A stretch of DNA of 64,000 bases from Mycobacterium kyorinense (GCF_002101735.1 NZ_LQPE01000034.1:1-64000); one strand, 5' to 3'. Positions 53,203 through 61,879 are shown, counted from the stretch's first letter. A program made the numbers and translations. Notes: generated by a model not told the origin, from the sequence alone.

Positions 53203-54090
53203 TCAGGTCAGCGAGGCGCGGTAGATCTCGTCGATGTTCGAGCCGAGCTTCTCGTCGAATTCCTCGTCGGTCTGGTCGACCGTCAGCCCTTCGGTCAAGG
53301 CACGGGAGAAGCTGGCGATGAGCCCGTGGCAGCGGGCCAGGATGGTGCAGCTTTCGGCGAGGCTGTAGCCCCCGGACAACGCCACGACGCGCAGGACCCG
53401 AGGGTGTTCGATCAGCGGCGCATACAGGTCGTTCTCGTCGGGCAGCGTCAGCTTCAGCATCACCTGCCTGTCCGAGTCGAGCTCGTCGAGCTTCGCCTTG
53501 AGCGCCTCCACCAGCATGCTGTCCGCTTTGGCCTTGTCGGGGCATTTGATGCTCACCTCGGGCTCGAGGATCGGCATGAGTCCACGCTCGGCGATCTTGT
53601 GCCCGTACTCGAACTGTTCGTCGACGATGGCCTTGATCCCCGCTTCGTTCGGCTCGGAGACGAACGAGCGCATCTTGGTGCCGAAGATCCCCTTCTCGAG
53701 GGCCCGCTCCAACAACGAGTCGAGCTTGGTCATCGGCTTCATCAGCTGCACACCGTATTTGGCGTCGTCGAGGCCTTGGTCGACTTTGACGAACGGCACG
53801 ATGTGCTTCTGCTTCCACAGAAACGCCGCGGTGTCCTCGCCGCTGATGGTGCGGTCCATGGTCTGCTCGAAAAGGATGGTTGCCAGGATCTTGTCGGCGG
53901 TGAAACGGGGACTCGACATGAGCCGCGCCCGCATCTGGTGGATCAGATCGAACATCTGCTCCTCAGTGTGGTACCCGTCCTCCGGAATCCCGTAGAGCTT
54001 CAAGGCCTTGGGCGTGCTGCCGCCGCTCTGGTCCAGTGCGGCGATGAAGCCACGCCCCGACGCCATCAGGTTGCGTTGTTCTTCGTTCAC
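53203..54090 (-). CDS. Class I fructose-bisphosphate aldolase
   Basis: A 295-residue class I aldolase. It opens NEEQRNLMASGRGFIALD-like (GRGFIAALDQSGGSTPKAL), followed by VPFVKVDQGLDDAKYGVQLM and ILEPEVSIKCPDKAKADSML, and a Lys-containing strand (RQVMLKLTLPDEND) that is a candidate Schiff-base site. Class I aldolases need no metal. Mycobacteria mainly use class II Fba (Rv0363c), so this would be a second, metal-independent enzyme. The GTG at 54090 follows an AAAGGA ribosome site. Confidence 0.9.
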   Translation of the reverse strand: MNEEQRNLMASGRGFIAALDQSGGSTPKALKLYGIPEDGYHTEEQMFDLIHQMRARLMSSPRFTADKILATILFEQTMDRTISGEDTAAFLWKQKHIVPFVKVDQGLDDAKYGVQLMKPMTKLDSLLERALEKGIFGTKMRSFVSEPNEAGIKAIVDEQFEYGHKIAERGLMPILEPEVSIKCPDKAKADSMLVEALKAKLDELDSDRQVMLKLTLPDENDLYAPLIEHPRVLRVVALSGGYSLAESCTILARCHGLIASFSRALTEGLTVDQTDEEFDEKLGSNIDEIYRASLT

Positions 54091-54180
54091 TGCGGGTCCT
54101 TTCGTCCTCACGCACCGCCACCACTGTGACTACCACTTTCGGATAGGCCCGCAAACCCCCCGCAAAGGGTCAGGAATCGG

Positions 54181-54882
54181 TCACTGCGGCGGCGTGGGGC
54201 TCATCGAGCCGATGTAATACGTTTCGTGTCCGGTCGGATATCCGCCGCCGTCGGTGGCGATATGGACATGGTCGTAGTGGTTGAGGGTTTCGTTGCCGTA
54301 GTCCGCGGTCCAACTCGGCGCGCCAATGCCCGGGTAGAACTTCTGTCGCCAGATCACGTGCAGCACCCCCCATCGTTTGGCGTTCGCCAAGGCATACCCG
54401 GCGATTTGGTTGCCGAGCTCGATGCCGTCGGGGGAGTGATAGTTCGGGATCATCACGTCGATCGCCAGCCCGTTGGGATGCCATTTCAAGGCGTCCTGGC
54501 GGTACCCGCCGATGGTCTTGATCTGCGGGAACAACACGCTGATCGCCCGGGCCGCCCAAATCGTCTTGACCTGTAACCCTTGCTCGGGTGCGACGCCGGC
54601 GGGCAACGCGAGTTGAAAGTTCTGGGCGGTGGCGGGTGCGCTTGCCGCCAGCATGTCGACTTCGGCGGGCGTGGCGATGTGCGGCTTGACCGGATCGTTG
54701 GCGTGCGGCGCGGTTGTCGGCGCACTCGGCTTGGCGGCCTGGGCCGCGGCCGAAGTCCTAGCGCAGCACGGAGTCTCGGTGCTTTGGGCATACAGCATGG
54801 CGCCGGAGACGACGAGCAAGGCAGCCATTGCCAGCCAGCGGCCCCGCCCGTTGGCCAACACGTTTCTGCCCACGCAGAGCAC
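54181..54882 (-). CDS. Exported protein with an M15-like C-terminal domain
   Basis: A 233-residue protein with an N-terminal signal or anchor (residues ~15-33) and a Pro/Ala/Thr linker to about residue 75. The C-terminal domain (~105-230) has GYRQDALKWHPNGLAIDVMI and NHYDHVHIATDGGGYPTGHE. The pattern His-x6-Asp followed by HYDHVHI is that of the M15/Hedgehog-like metal-binding fold of D,D-carboxypeptidases. A cell-wall peptidase role is inferred; substrate and activity are not shown. Confidence 0.75.
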   Translation of the reverse strand: MLCVGRNVLANGRGRWLAMAALLVVSGAMLYAQSTETPCCARTSAAAQAAKPSAPTTAPHANDPVKPHIATPAEVDMLAASAPATAQNFQLALPAGVAPEQGLQVKTIWAARAISVLFPQIKTIGGYRQDALKWHPNGLAIDVMIPNYHSPDGIELGNQIAGYALANAKRWGVLHVIWRQKFYPGIGAPSWTADYGNETLNHYDHVHIATDGGGYPTGHETYYIGSMSPTPPQ

Positions 54883-54933
54883 TTTAGTGTTCTGCGCGAG
54901 ACCCCGTGGCGGTCTTAGTTATTAGTCAGTTGT

Positions 54934-56127
54934 CTAATCCGGTCGGTTCGGCGGGAATTCGGCACGTTTCGCAATGGCGTCGCGATAGGCGTGCACCCGA
55001 TTCGGGATCGTTCCCAGCACGGCGATCGTGCGCCCGTCGCGTCCGTATGCGGCGACGAACTCCCACGCGTCCGGGGCGCCTTCGACGATTTCCAGCACGT
55101 CGTAACCCGTTGGGACGCCGAGCATTTGGACTTTGACATGGTATTGATCGGACCAGAAGTAGGGAATTTCGGCGTAGGCCTCGGCGGCGTCGCGGCCCGC
55201 CAACAGAGTTCGTGCCGCGGCCGCGCCCTGTCGCCCGGCGTGATCCCAGTGTTCGGTGCGCAGGTGGCGTTCGTACAGCGGATGCCACCACCGCGCGACA
55301 TCGCCGGCAGCAACGACATCGGTGCCACCTTCGGCCGCGCCCGTCGCGTCGCAGACCACTCCGTCGTCGACGCGCAACCCCGAGCCGTCCAGCCAGTCGG
55401 TCGCGGGCGTCACACCCAAGCCGACGATGACGACGTCCGCCGGGACCAGCGAACCATCGGTGAGCCGAACCGCCTCGACCCGGCCATCACCCACGAACGC
55501 GTCGACGCTCACGCCAAGCCGGACGTCGACGCCGTGGTCACGATGCAGCTCGGCCCACCGCGGCGCCAGCTCCTTGCCGAGCGCAGCCAACAGCGGGCTG
55601 TCGGCCTTTTCGACCAGCACCACGCCCAGCCCCATTGACCGGCACGTCGCGGCCACCTCCGCGCCGATGAATCCACCGCCGACCACCACGACACGAGTCC
55701 GCCGGCCGAGTCGCTCTCGGATGGCCAGGCAGTCGTCGACGGTGCGGAGCAGCAGCACCCCGTCGGGAACGGAGCCGCCCGGCCACGGGCGGGGGTTCGC
55801 GCCGCTCGCGATCACCAGACCTTCGAACTGTACGGAGAAATCCTGGTTGGCATCGCGCAGGTGGACGGTTCGCGAGGCCAGATCCAGCTTGAGCGCCGTG
55901 ACGCCTCTGAGCACCCGCGCGTCGAGGTCGAACTGGGGCGCGAGGTCGATGCCCGCCCGGTGCACCTGGCCGCTGAGCAGCTTCTTCGACAGCGGTGGAC
56001 GGTGGTAGGGAGCATGCCGTTCGGCGCCGACGATGGTGAGGCTGCCGTCGTAGCCCTGCTGCCGCAGCGATTCGGCCGCCCGGGTGCCGGCCACGCCGGC
56101 GCCGACGACGACCACGTGCTTGAGCAT
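54934..56127 (-). CDS. Ferredoxin reductase (FAD/NAD-dependent)
   Basis: A 397-residue flavoprotein of the rhodocoxin/putidaredoxin reductase type. FAD motif VVVGAGVAGTRAAESLRQQG is near residue 6; APYHRPPLSKKLL near residue 42 is typical of the family. The NAD motif VVVVGGGFIGAEVAATCR is near residue 148, and a C-terminal FAD contact GTDVVAAGDVARW near residue 270. It should pass electrons from NAD(P)H to the ferredoxin encoded just upstream, and so to a P450 or similar oxygenase. The ATG at 56127 is five bases past the ferredoxin stop; a GTG one codon earlier is possible. Confidence 0.92.
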   Translation of the reverse strand: MLKHVVVVGAGVAGTRAAESLRQQGYDGSLTIVGAERHAPYHRPPLSKKLLSGQVHRAGIDLAPQFDLDARVLRGVTALKLDLASRTVHLRDANQDFSVQFEGLVIASGANPRPWPGGSVPDGVLLLRTVDDCLAIRERLGRRTRVVVVGGGFIGAEVAATCRSMGLGVVLVEKADSPLLAALGKELAPRWAELHRDHGVDVRLGVSVDAFVGDGRVEAVRLTDGSLVPADVVIVGLGVTPATDWLDGSGLRVDDGVVCDATGAAEGGTDVVAAGDVARWWHPLYERHLRTEHWDHAGRQGAAAARTLLAGRDAAEAYAEIPYFWSDQYHVKVQMLGVPTGYDVLEIVEGAPDAWEFVAAYGRDGRTIAVLGTIPNRVHAYRDAIAKRAEFPPNRPD

Positions 56128-56131
56128 CACG

Positions 56132-56320
56132 TCAGTCCTCCACTGTGATTGCCTGGGTGGGACACGACACTTCGGCGGCCTTCAACTGTCCGCGCAGCTC
56201 GTCCCGCGGCTCGTCCTGGAGTAGATGAAGGCCGTCTTCTCGCACGTCGAACACTTCGTGACACAAGCTCATGCAGACGCCGTTGCCGTCGCAGGTGTCG
56301 AGGTCCACGGAAACCTTCAT
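56132..56320 (-). CDS. 3Fe-4S ferredoxin
   Basis: A 62-residue ferredoxin. Cysteines are at C10, C16, C20 and C53 (TCDGNGVCMSLC and SCPTQAI), the C-x5-C...CP pattern of the [3Fe-4S] ferredoxins that feed bacterial P450s. It is flanked by its reductase downstream and overlaps the metal-dependent hydrolase gene upstream by four bases. The P450 4 kb away is its most likely client in this window. Confidence 0.93.
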   Translation of the reverse strand: MKVSVDLDTCDGNGVCMSLCHEVFDVREDGLHLLQDEPRDELRGQLKAAEVSCPTQAITVED

Positions 56321-57228
56321 CGCAGCGCGGCCTTTCCGGCGTGGGCTCGTTCACGGGCGGCCTTGGCTGCCGGCGAGTACTCGAGGTAGGCGACCGCCAT
56401 TTCGGTGCACGCTTCGGGGCCTGGGTGATGACTGGGCCGCAGATACCGAAACGGCAGGGTCACCAGGATGTTCCACGGACCGGGCAGCCGGTACTGGCGG
56501 GCCGCCCGCAGCCAGTCCCGCCAGCGCCACTTCTGGTCGACGGTCGGGTCGTGGGCCATCAGGTAGCGCGCCCCCGCGATCCACCAGCCCACGAACGCCG
56601 GCGCCGTCATCAGCATCGACAGCGCCCTGATCAGATAGCTTCCGCACACGTTCTGATAGACGTCGAAGACCAGTGAGCGGTGCTCGACCTCCTCGGCGCC
56701 GTGCCAGCGCAGCAGATCCAGCATCACCGGGTCGGCGCGGGCGTAGTCCAGGCCGCGGTTCTGCAAAACCCACTGGCCCAGCACGGCGGTAAAATGTTCC
56801 AGCGCGGCGACATCGGCCAACCGCCGATACAGCCACCGCCGTTTCAGCGCCGGCGGGAAGAAGCTCGGCGGATCACCCAGGGTGATCGACAGCGCCCGTC
56901 GGAGCCGGTCGGTGTACGGCGCGGTGTCGATGCCCTGCTCGGCCAGATGGTCGAGCACCACCTGGTGCGCCCAGGCATGCCACGACTCCTGCTGGATGAA
57001 CGGTTTGATCGCCGCCTCGAGGTCGGGGTCGTCGACCAGTGACGACGCCTCGAGGACCGCCTTGATGAAATGGCGCTCGCCCTCGGGCAACAGCAGGTGC
57101 AGCACATTGATCATGTGCGTCGAGAACGGGTCGCCGGGAACCCAGTGCAGCGGGGTGTTCTCCCAGTCGAAGCGCACCATCCGGCGATATTTCGGGTGCC
57201 CGTCGTGGTGAAGTTCCACTTCCGGCAT
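56317..57228 (-). CDS. Predicted metal-dependent hydrolase (PF10118 family)
   Basis: A 303-residue mostly helical protein. Candidate metal ligands are in GERHFIKAVLEA near residue 55, QQESWHAWAHQ near residue 82, AALEHFTAVL near residue 143 and GAEEVEHRSLVFDVY near residue 178. The repeated Glu and His-x-x-Glu-like spacing suggests a di-iron or similar bimetal site. The biochemical role of the family is not settled; hydroxylase or oxygenase-like chemistry is possible given the site and the coupled ferredoxin and reductase genes. A GGGAGGAG ribosome site precedes the ATG. Confidence 0.85.
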   Translation of the reverse strand: MPEVELHHDGHPKYRRMVRFDWENTPLHWVPGDPFSTHMINVLHLLLPEGERHFIKAVLEASSLVDDPDLEAAIKPFIQQESWHAWAHQVVLDHLAEQGIDTAPYTDRLRRALSITLGDPPSFFPPALKRRWLYRRLADVAALEHFTAVLGQWVLQNRGLDYARADPVMLDLLRWHGAEEVEHRSLVFDVYQNVCGSYLIRALSMLMTAPAFVGWWIAGARYLMAHDPTVDQKWRWRDWLRAARQYRLPGPWNILVTLPFRYLRPSHHPGPEACTEMAVAYLEYSPAAKAARERAHAGKAALR

Positions 57229-57327
57229 GAGTAGCTCCTCCCGCATCGAGGGCAATTCGGAACAACTGTTCACTGAACCGGTACCCACGGGCGCGGCCGA
57301 CTATGCCTTCATGCGGGGCCGGATTTC

Positions 57328-58683
57328 TCAGACGCCGACGGCGCGTTCCAAATCCTTGAGCGACGTCTCCAGGTGTCCCAGCAGCCGCTGCAGGTGTGGC
57401 ACGCTGCGACGGCAGCCGACTAGGCCGAAGTCGAGGTTGTTGGCGTTGTTCGTGACGGTGATGTTGACCGCTTGGCCCTCGAGCGCGATCGACAGCGGAT
57501 AGTTCCCGTCCAATCGGGCCCCGCGCCAATACATCGGCTCCGTACGCCCGCTCGACACGTTCGAGATGACGATGTTGAACGGCGGCGCGGCGGCGGACAG
57601 ATACCCGGGAATCAACCCGAAGAACAACCCGCCGATGTTGAACGCCGACAGCACCAGCTGCTGCACAGGAGGCAGCTGCTGGAAGACCTCTTTGGTGTCG
57701 CGGATCGACGTGCTGATGATCTTGAGCCGTTTGGCTGCGTCGTCGAGGTCGGTCGCCAGATTGCACAGGAACGTGCCGACCAGATTGCCGCCGCGGTCGT
57801 CGTCGCCCTTGCGCAGGTTGACCGGCACCATCGCGATCAACGGATCCGTCGGCAGCGCGTTCTGCTCCAGGAGGTAGGCCCGAAGCGCACCGGACGACAT
57901 GGCCAGCACCACGTCGTTGACTGTCACCCCGGTAGCCGACTTGACCGCCTTGATGCGGTCCAGCGACCAGGATTGCGCGGCCACTCGGCGGGCGCCGCCG
58001 ATGCGGACGTTGAACATGCTGCGCGGCGCCCGGAACGGCAGCGTGAGTTGTTGTTCGAGCAGCGCGGCCCGCGCGAGCTTCACACTGGAGGGCGCCAGCG
58101 CGAACGCCGACCCCGCGGTGCCGGCGGCCCGTTCCAGCAGCGACCGCCGGTTGCGCCGCTCCTTTTTGCGCGGGGGAAGATTCCACGGCACCCGCACCTC
58201 GTCGTCGTCCGGATCGGTGGTGAAGGCGCGCTGGATCAGTCGCAGCGCCGACACGCCATCCATCAGCGAGTGGTGGTATTTCGTGTAGACCGCGTACCGG
58301 CCGTCCTGCAGGCCCTCGACGAGATGCGCTTCCCACAGCGGCCGGTGACGGTCGAGCAGGCTGCCGTGCAACCGGGACGCCAGCTCCAGTAGGTCACGGA
58401 CTCGTCCCGGTTCGGGCAGGGCCGAGCGGCGCAGGTGGTAGTCGAGTTCGACGTTCTTGTCGAACGACCACGCGACGTTGGTGATACCGCCGAAGAACGC
58501 GGGGTGCTTACGGAACGTGGGCTGCAGCTCGGTGCATTCGAGCATCGCCTGATAGGACTCGCGGACGAAGTGCGGTCCGGCATCCTCGGGCGGCTCGAAG
58601 AGCTGCAGCGCTCCCACGTGCATCGGGTGTTCGCGTGACTCCCCGATGAGAAACAGCGCATCCGTTGGCGATATCGGTTCCAT
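57328..58683 (-). CDS. WS/DGAT-family acyltransferase
   Basis: A 451-residue wax ester synthase/diacylglycerol acyltransferase. The active-site motif HHxxxDG is HHSLMDG at residues 137-143. The N-terminus begins MEPISPTDALFLIGESREHP, and the C-terminal half carries TVNDVVLAMSSGALRAYLLE and MVPVNLRKGDDDRGGNLVGT, both conserved in this family. It joins acyl-CoA to an alcohol or diacylglycerol to make storage lipid or wax ester. It is encoded between the redox operon and the TetR gene, all minus strand. Confidence 0.95.
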   Translation of the reverse strand: MEPISPTDALFLIGESREHPMHVGALQLFEPPEDAGPHFVRESYQAMLECTELQPTFRKHPAFFGGITNVAWSFDKNVELDYHLRRSALPEPGRVRDLLELASRLHGSLLDRHRPLWEAHLVEGLQDGRYAVYTKYHHSLMDGVSALRLIQRAFTTDPDDDEVRVPWNLPPRKKERRNRRSLLERAAGTAGSAFALAPSSVKLARAALLEQQLTLPFRAPRSMFNVRIGGARRVAAQSWSLDRIKAVKSATGVTVNDVVLAMSSGALRAYLLEQNALPTDPLIAMVPVNLRKGDDDRGGNLVGTFLCNLATDLDDAAKRLKIISTSIRDTKEVFQQLPPVQQLVLSAFNIGGLFFGLIPGYLSAAAPPFNIVISNVSSGRTEPMYWRGARLDGNYPLSIALEGQAVNITVTNNANNLDFGLVGCRRSVPHLQRLLGHLETSLKDLERAVGV

Positions 58684-58736
58684 GGCCACTTTGTAGCCAA
58701 AGCGGGCCTCGGCTACACCCAAACGAAAGTTTGCGG

Positions 58737-59378
58737 TCACTCGTGCCGGTGCAGGAACCCGTGCAGGATCGCCTGGACCAGTTCCTCGACGATCGCGTCC
58801 CGCGACGGCGGCTTGGCGCCGAAGTACGTCGACCGCAACGCAGCCATCCCGGCGATCATCGCCACCGTCGAGTGGGCCGGCAGGTCCGGCTGGCTCGAGC
58901 GCAACCCGCGCAGGTGCATCCCCTCGGCGCTGATCCGACCGAGCACCGTGAACGCCCGCCGGATGTCGGCGATGCCGGCGTCGGCCATCTCCTCGTCGCT
59001 GAGTGTCTCGGATGCGACGAGCGTGAGCAGAAGACCGCGATGTTCCACCAGCACGTCGTACAGATGCCCGACGAAATGGCGGGCCAGCTCCTCCTCGTCG
59101 GTTTCCTCGGGGACCACCGACTGCCACGTGCTGCTGAATTCGTCGACGAAGCTGGTGAACGGCAGGACCAGCGCTTCACGGAACAGCCCTGCCTTCGAGC
59201 CGAAGTGACGAAACAGCAGGTGCTCGGTGACGCCTGCGGCCTCGGCGATTTCGCGGGTTGTGGTGCTGCGGTAGTCGCGGCGGGCGAACAGGTCGCGGGC
59301 GGCGTCGAGCAGAAGCGTCCGCGGCGCCCCGCGTGGCCGACGCGTTGCGGGGTTCTTGGCGGTTGATCGCTGGGGCAC
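58737..59378 (-). CDS. TetR-family transcriptional regulator
   Basis: A 213-residue TetR protein. The N-terminal HTH is at residues ~18-65 (LLDAARDLFARRDYRSTTTR, GVTEHLLFRHFGSKAGLFRE). The C-terminal helical domain has no recognisable ligand signature. It is divergent from the small protein/AveC/P450 operon with a perfect palindrome in between and has the WS/DGAT gene 53 bases downstream, so it probably controls both sides. Confidence 0.93.
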   Translation of the reverse strand: MPQRSTAKNPATRRPRGAPRTLLLDAARDLFARRDYRSTTTREIAEAAGVTEHLLFRHFGSKAGLFREALVLPFTSFVDEFSSTWQSVVPEETDEEELARHFVGHLYDVLVEHRGLLLTLVASETLSDEEMADAGIADIRRAFTVLGRISAEGMHLRGLRSSQPDLPAHSTVAMIAGMAALRSTYFGAKPPSRDAIVEELVQAILHGFLHRHE

Positions 59379-59449
59379 CGTTGTTGACTCCTCAAACCGC
59401 TACGCAGCGGTTACCGGCTTTGAAGATAGTCGCCATTGAAATTCCCTTT

Positions 59450-59469
59450 AAGATAGTGTCCACTATCTT
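59450..59469. promoter_or_regulatory. Perfect palindromic operator in the TetR divergent spacer
   Basis: AAGATAGTG-TC-CACTATCTT is a perfect 9-bp inverted repeat 21 bases before the small-protein ATG and 71 bases upstream of tetR. A related half-site, GAAGATAGT, lies at 59422-59430. It is the likely TetR binding site. Confidence 0.7.
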
Positions 59470-59490
59470 TAAGCGGTTAGCGGAAGGGGC

Positions 59491-59613
59491 ATGGTTGTGG
59501 GTGCGGTCATCATGCTCGGCACGCTGTTCGGGCTGATCGTGCTGATCTTCGGCGCGGTCATCTACTTCGATCCCGAAGCGCGCCAAGCGAAAAGCGCGAC
59601 CGATGAGCGGTGA
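59491..59613 (+). CDS. 40-residue single-helix membrane protein
   Basis: A short frame of 40 codons starting with ATG and preceded by GGAAGGGG. Residues ~3-26 form one hydrophobic helix (VIMLGTLFGLIVLIFGAVIY), followed by a charged tail ending KSATDER. It overlaps the AveC-like start by 11 bases, so the two are probably co-translated. It may assist the AveC-like membrane protein. Its function is unknown; the ribosome site, overlap and helix make it more than a chance frame. Confidence 0.65.
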   Translation: MVVGAVIMLGTLFGLIVLIFGAVIYFDPEARQAKSATDER

Positions 59614-60388
59614 GCTAACGCCGCTGCTAAAAGCGGGCATCGCCTTCGCCTACGTCGGCGGGCTCTCGTTCTTCGGGATCGGGCTATATCTGAGCTTTCG
59701 TCGCCGCCGCGTGCACCCACTCCTGTTGCTGTGCATCTCCGCGATCTCGTTCTCGTGGATCGAAGCGCCCTACGACTGGGCGATGTACGCGCAGTTTCCG
59801 CCCGCCCTTCCCCGCATGCCGTCGTGGTGGCCGCTGAACATGACCTGGGGCGGGCTGCCGTCGGCGGTGCCCGTCGGCTACATGTCGTACTTCGTGCTGC
59901 CCGCCGTGATCGGCGCCGGTGCAGGACGATGGCTGAGCGCAAAGTTGCACTGGCGCAGGCCGATTGCGCTGTTGAGCGTCGGGCTCGTGGTCGGATTCTG
60001 CTGGGCGCTGTTTTTCAACGCGGTCCTGGGCGCACGGCTCGGCATCTTCCACTACGGCTACGTGATTCCCGGTCTTGCACTCTCGGAGGGCACCAAATAT
60101 CAGTACCCGCTCTACGACTCGCTGGCGATGGGCGTGCAGATGATGGTGTTCACCTATTTGCTCGGACGCACGGATCCCGAAGGACGAAATGTCATCGAGA
60201 TGTGGGCCGACCGGAGATCGCGCAACCGGCTGCAGGCGTCGGTGCTGTCCGTCGTCGCTGTGGTGGTCGTCGGAAACCTGCTCTACGGCGCGGTTTTCGC
60301 GCCTCATCTTGTGACGAAGCTGGGCGGCTGGGTGACCGCGGGGCCGTCGGCGCCGCTGTTCCCGGGCGTGTCCAACCAACCCCGGTAG
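59603..60388 (+). CDS. Spirocyclase AveC-like membrane protein
   Basis: A 261-residue membrane protein with about six helices. It resembles the AveC/DUF5135 group: ISAISFSWIEAPYDWAMYAQ near residue 45, WWPLNMTWGGLPSAVPVGYM near residue 75 and FNAVLGARLGIFHYGYVIPG near residue 135. AveC itself acts in avermectin spiroketal formation in Streptomyces; mycobacterial relatives sit beside P450s and their reaction is unknown. It lies eight bases before the P450 gene in the same operon. Confidence 0.87.
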   Translation: MSGELTPLLKAGIAFAYVGGLSFFGIGLYLSFRRRRVHPLLLLCISAISFSWIEAPYDWAMYAQFPPALPRMPSWWPLNMTWGGLPSAVPVGYMSYFVLPAVIGAGAGRWLSAKLHWRRPIALLSVGLVVGFCWALFFNAVLGARLGIFHYGYVIPGLALSEGTKYQYPLYDSLAMGVQMMVFTYLLGRTDPEGRNVIEMWADRRSRNRLQASVLSVVAVVVVGNLLYGAVFAPHLVTKLGGWVTAGPSAPLFPGVSNQPR

Positions 60389-60396
60389 GGAGACCA

Positions 60397-61593
60397 GTGA
60401 CCAGGAACCAAACCACCGAGTTGTACTACGACCCGTTCGACCTCGATATCGACGACGATCCGTATCCGGTCTGGCAACGGATGCGCGCCGAGGCTCCGCT
60501 GTACTTCAACGAGAAGTACAACTTTTACGCGCTGAGTCGCTACGACGACGTTGCACGGGCACTGCCCGATTGGCAGACGTATAGGTCCGGACGCGGCACC
60601 ACCGCGGACATCTTGTTCAGCGGAATCGAAGTGCCGCCGGGGATCTTGCTGTTCGAGGATCCACCCTTACACGACGCGCACCGGCGCTTGTTGTCGGGTG
60701 TTTTTACTCCGCGGCGGATGCTCTCGGTCGAAGGTCTGGTACGCGACTTCTGTTCGCGCGCACTGGATCCGCTCCGCGATCTGGACGGGTTCGACTTCGT
60801 CGTCGACCTCGGCGCGATCATGCCGATGCGCACGATCGGCTACTTGCTGGGCATTCCCGAGGAGGGCCAGCAGGTGATCCGTGATCGCACCGACAAGAAC
60901 ATCTCACTCGGCGAACAGCGGGATAGCGTGAGCCCCAAGGTGTTTGAGGACACCATCGCGATGTTCGCCGAATACATTGAGTGGCGGGCCACCCATCCTT
61001 CCGACGACTTGATGACGGAGCTACTCAACGCGCACGTCGAAGAACCCGACGGGTCCATGCGCCCGCTAGACCGCAACGAAGTCCTGGCCTACACCGCGAT
61101 GATCGCCGGTGCGGGCAACGAAACCACCGCCCGGCTGATCGGGTTCATGGGCCAACTACTGGGCGAGCACCCCGATCAGCGACGCGAACTGGTCGCCGAC
61201 CCGTCGCTGATTCCCTCGGCGGTGGAGGAGACGTTGCGCTACGAGGCGCCGTCGCCGGTGCAGGCGCGCTACGTCGCTTGCGACACCGAGCTTTACGGGC
61301 AGACGGTGGCCGAGGGGTCGTACATGTTGTTGCTCAACGGGTCGGCCAACCGTGACGAAACGCGGTTCGCCGATCCCGACCGCTACGACATCCACCGCAA
61401 GGACGGGCATTTGAGCTTCGGGCACGGGCTGCATTTCTGCCTGGGCTCGGCGCTGGCGCGCCTCGAGGCGCGGGTCGCGTTCGAAGAAGTCCTCAAGCGC
61501 TGGACCGACTGGGACGTCGACTACGACAACGCGCGCAGGGCACACACGTCCAGTGTGCGGGGGTGGGCGCAGCTACCCGTCAAGACGAAGTAG
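60397..61593 (+). CDS. Cytochrome P450
   Basis: A 398-residue soluble bacterial P450. The I-helix oxygen-binding motif AGAGNETTARL starts at residue 237, the ExxR in ETLRYEAPSP lies near residue 283, and the haem-binding loop FGHGLHFCLG places the Cys at residue 348. It needs a ferredoxin and reductase, both present at 54.9-56.3 kb. Co-transcription with the AveC-like gene points to a lipid or terpenoid substrate, but none can be named. The GTG at 60397 follows a GGGAGA ribosome site. Confidence 0.95.
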   Translation: MTRNQTTELYYDPFDLDIDDDPYPVWQRMRAEAPLYFNEKYNFYALSRYDDVARALPDWQTYRSGRGTTADILFSGIEVPPGILLFEDPPLHDAHRRLLSGVFTPRRMLSVEGLVRDFCSRALDPLRDLDGFDFVVDLGAIMPMRTIGYLLGIPEEGQQVIRDRTDKNISLGEQRDSVSPKVFEDTIAMFAEYIEWRATHPSDDLMTELLNAHVEEPDGSMRPLDRNEVLAYTAMIAGAGNETTARLIGFMGQLLGEHPDQRRELVADPSLIPSAVEETLRYEAPSPVQARYVACDTELYGQTVAEGSYMLLLNGSANRDETRFADPDRYDIHRKDGHLSFGHGLHFCLGSALARLEARVAFEEVLKRWTDWDVDYDNARRAHTSSVRGWAQLPVKTK

Positions 61594-61595
61594 CT

Positions 61596-61862
61596 TTATT
61601 TGCCGGTGCGCTCGCGGTGCTTGCACCCGGGCCAGCAGCATGGCCTGCGCAGGCCTTCTTCCAGTTCTTCCTGGGTCCGGCGGATCCGGCGCTCGCGAGT
61701 CTTCTGTTGCTTGGCGTCCTCGACCCAGCAGATGAACTCGTTACGAGCCAACGGCGTGATGTCCTTCCACGCAGCCAGCGCGGTGGCGTTGCCGATCAGC
61801 GCCGTACGCAGGTCTGCGGGCAACTCGTGTACCACCCCACCGGGAATCTGCTTGCCGGCCAC
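61596..61862 (-). CDS. YdeI/OmdA-like (bacteriocin-protection) short protein
   Basis: An 88-residue protein whose central part (LAAWKDITPLARNEFICWVE, then AKQQKTRERRIRRTQEELEE) matches the C-terminal OmdA/YdeI region of longer family members. A Cys-rich tail (RPCCWPGCKHRE) follows. The function is unknown; the family name comes from a bacteriocin-resistance phenotype. GTG start. It is convergent with the P450 gene, two bases apart. Confidence 0.78.
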   Translation of the reverse strand: MAGKQIPGGVVHELPADLRTALIGNATALAAWKDITPLARNEFICWVEDAKQQKTRERRIRRTQEELEEGLRRPCCWPGCKHRERTGK

Positions 61863-61879
61863 GACAATCAGGGTAAAAG

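Noticed and set aside
54934..56320. The ferredoxin/reductase pair as the electron source of the dioxygenase
   Set aside because: It is a 3Fe-4S ferredoxin with a P450-type reductase and lies 11 kb away. Dioxygenases of this type normally use a Rieske [2Fe-2S] ferredoxin, so the P450 is the better client.
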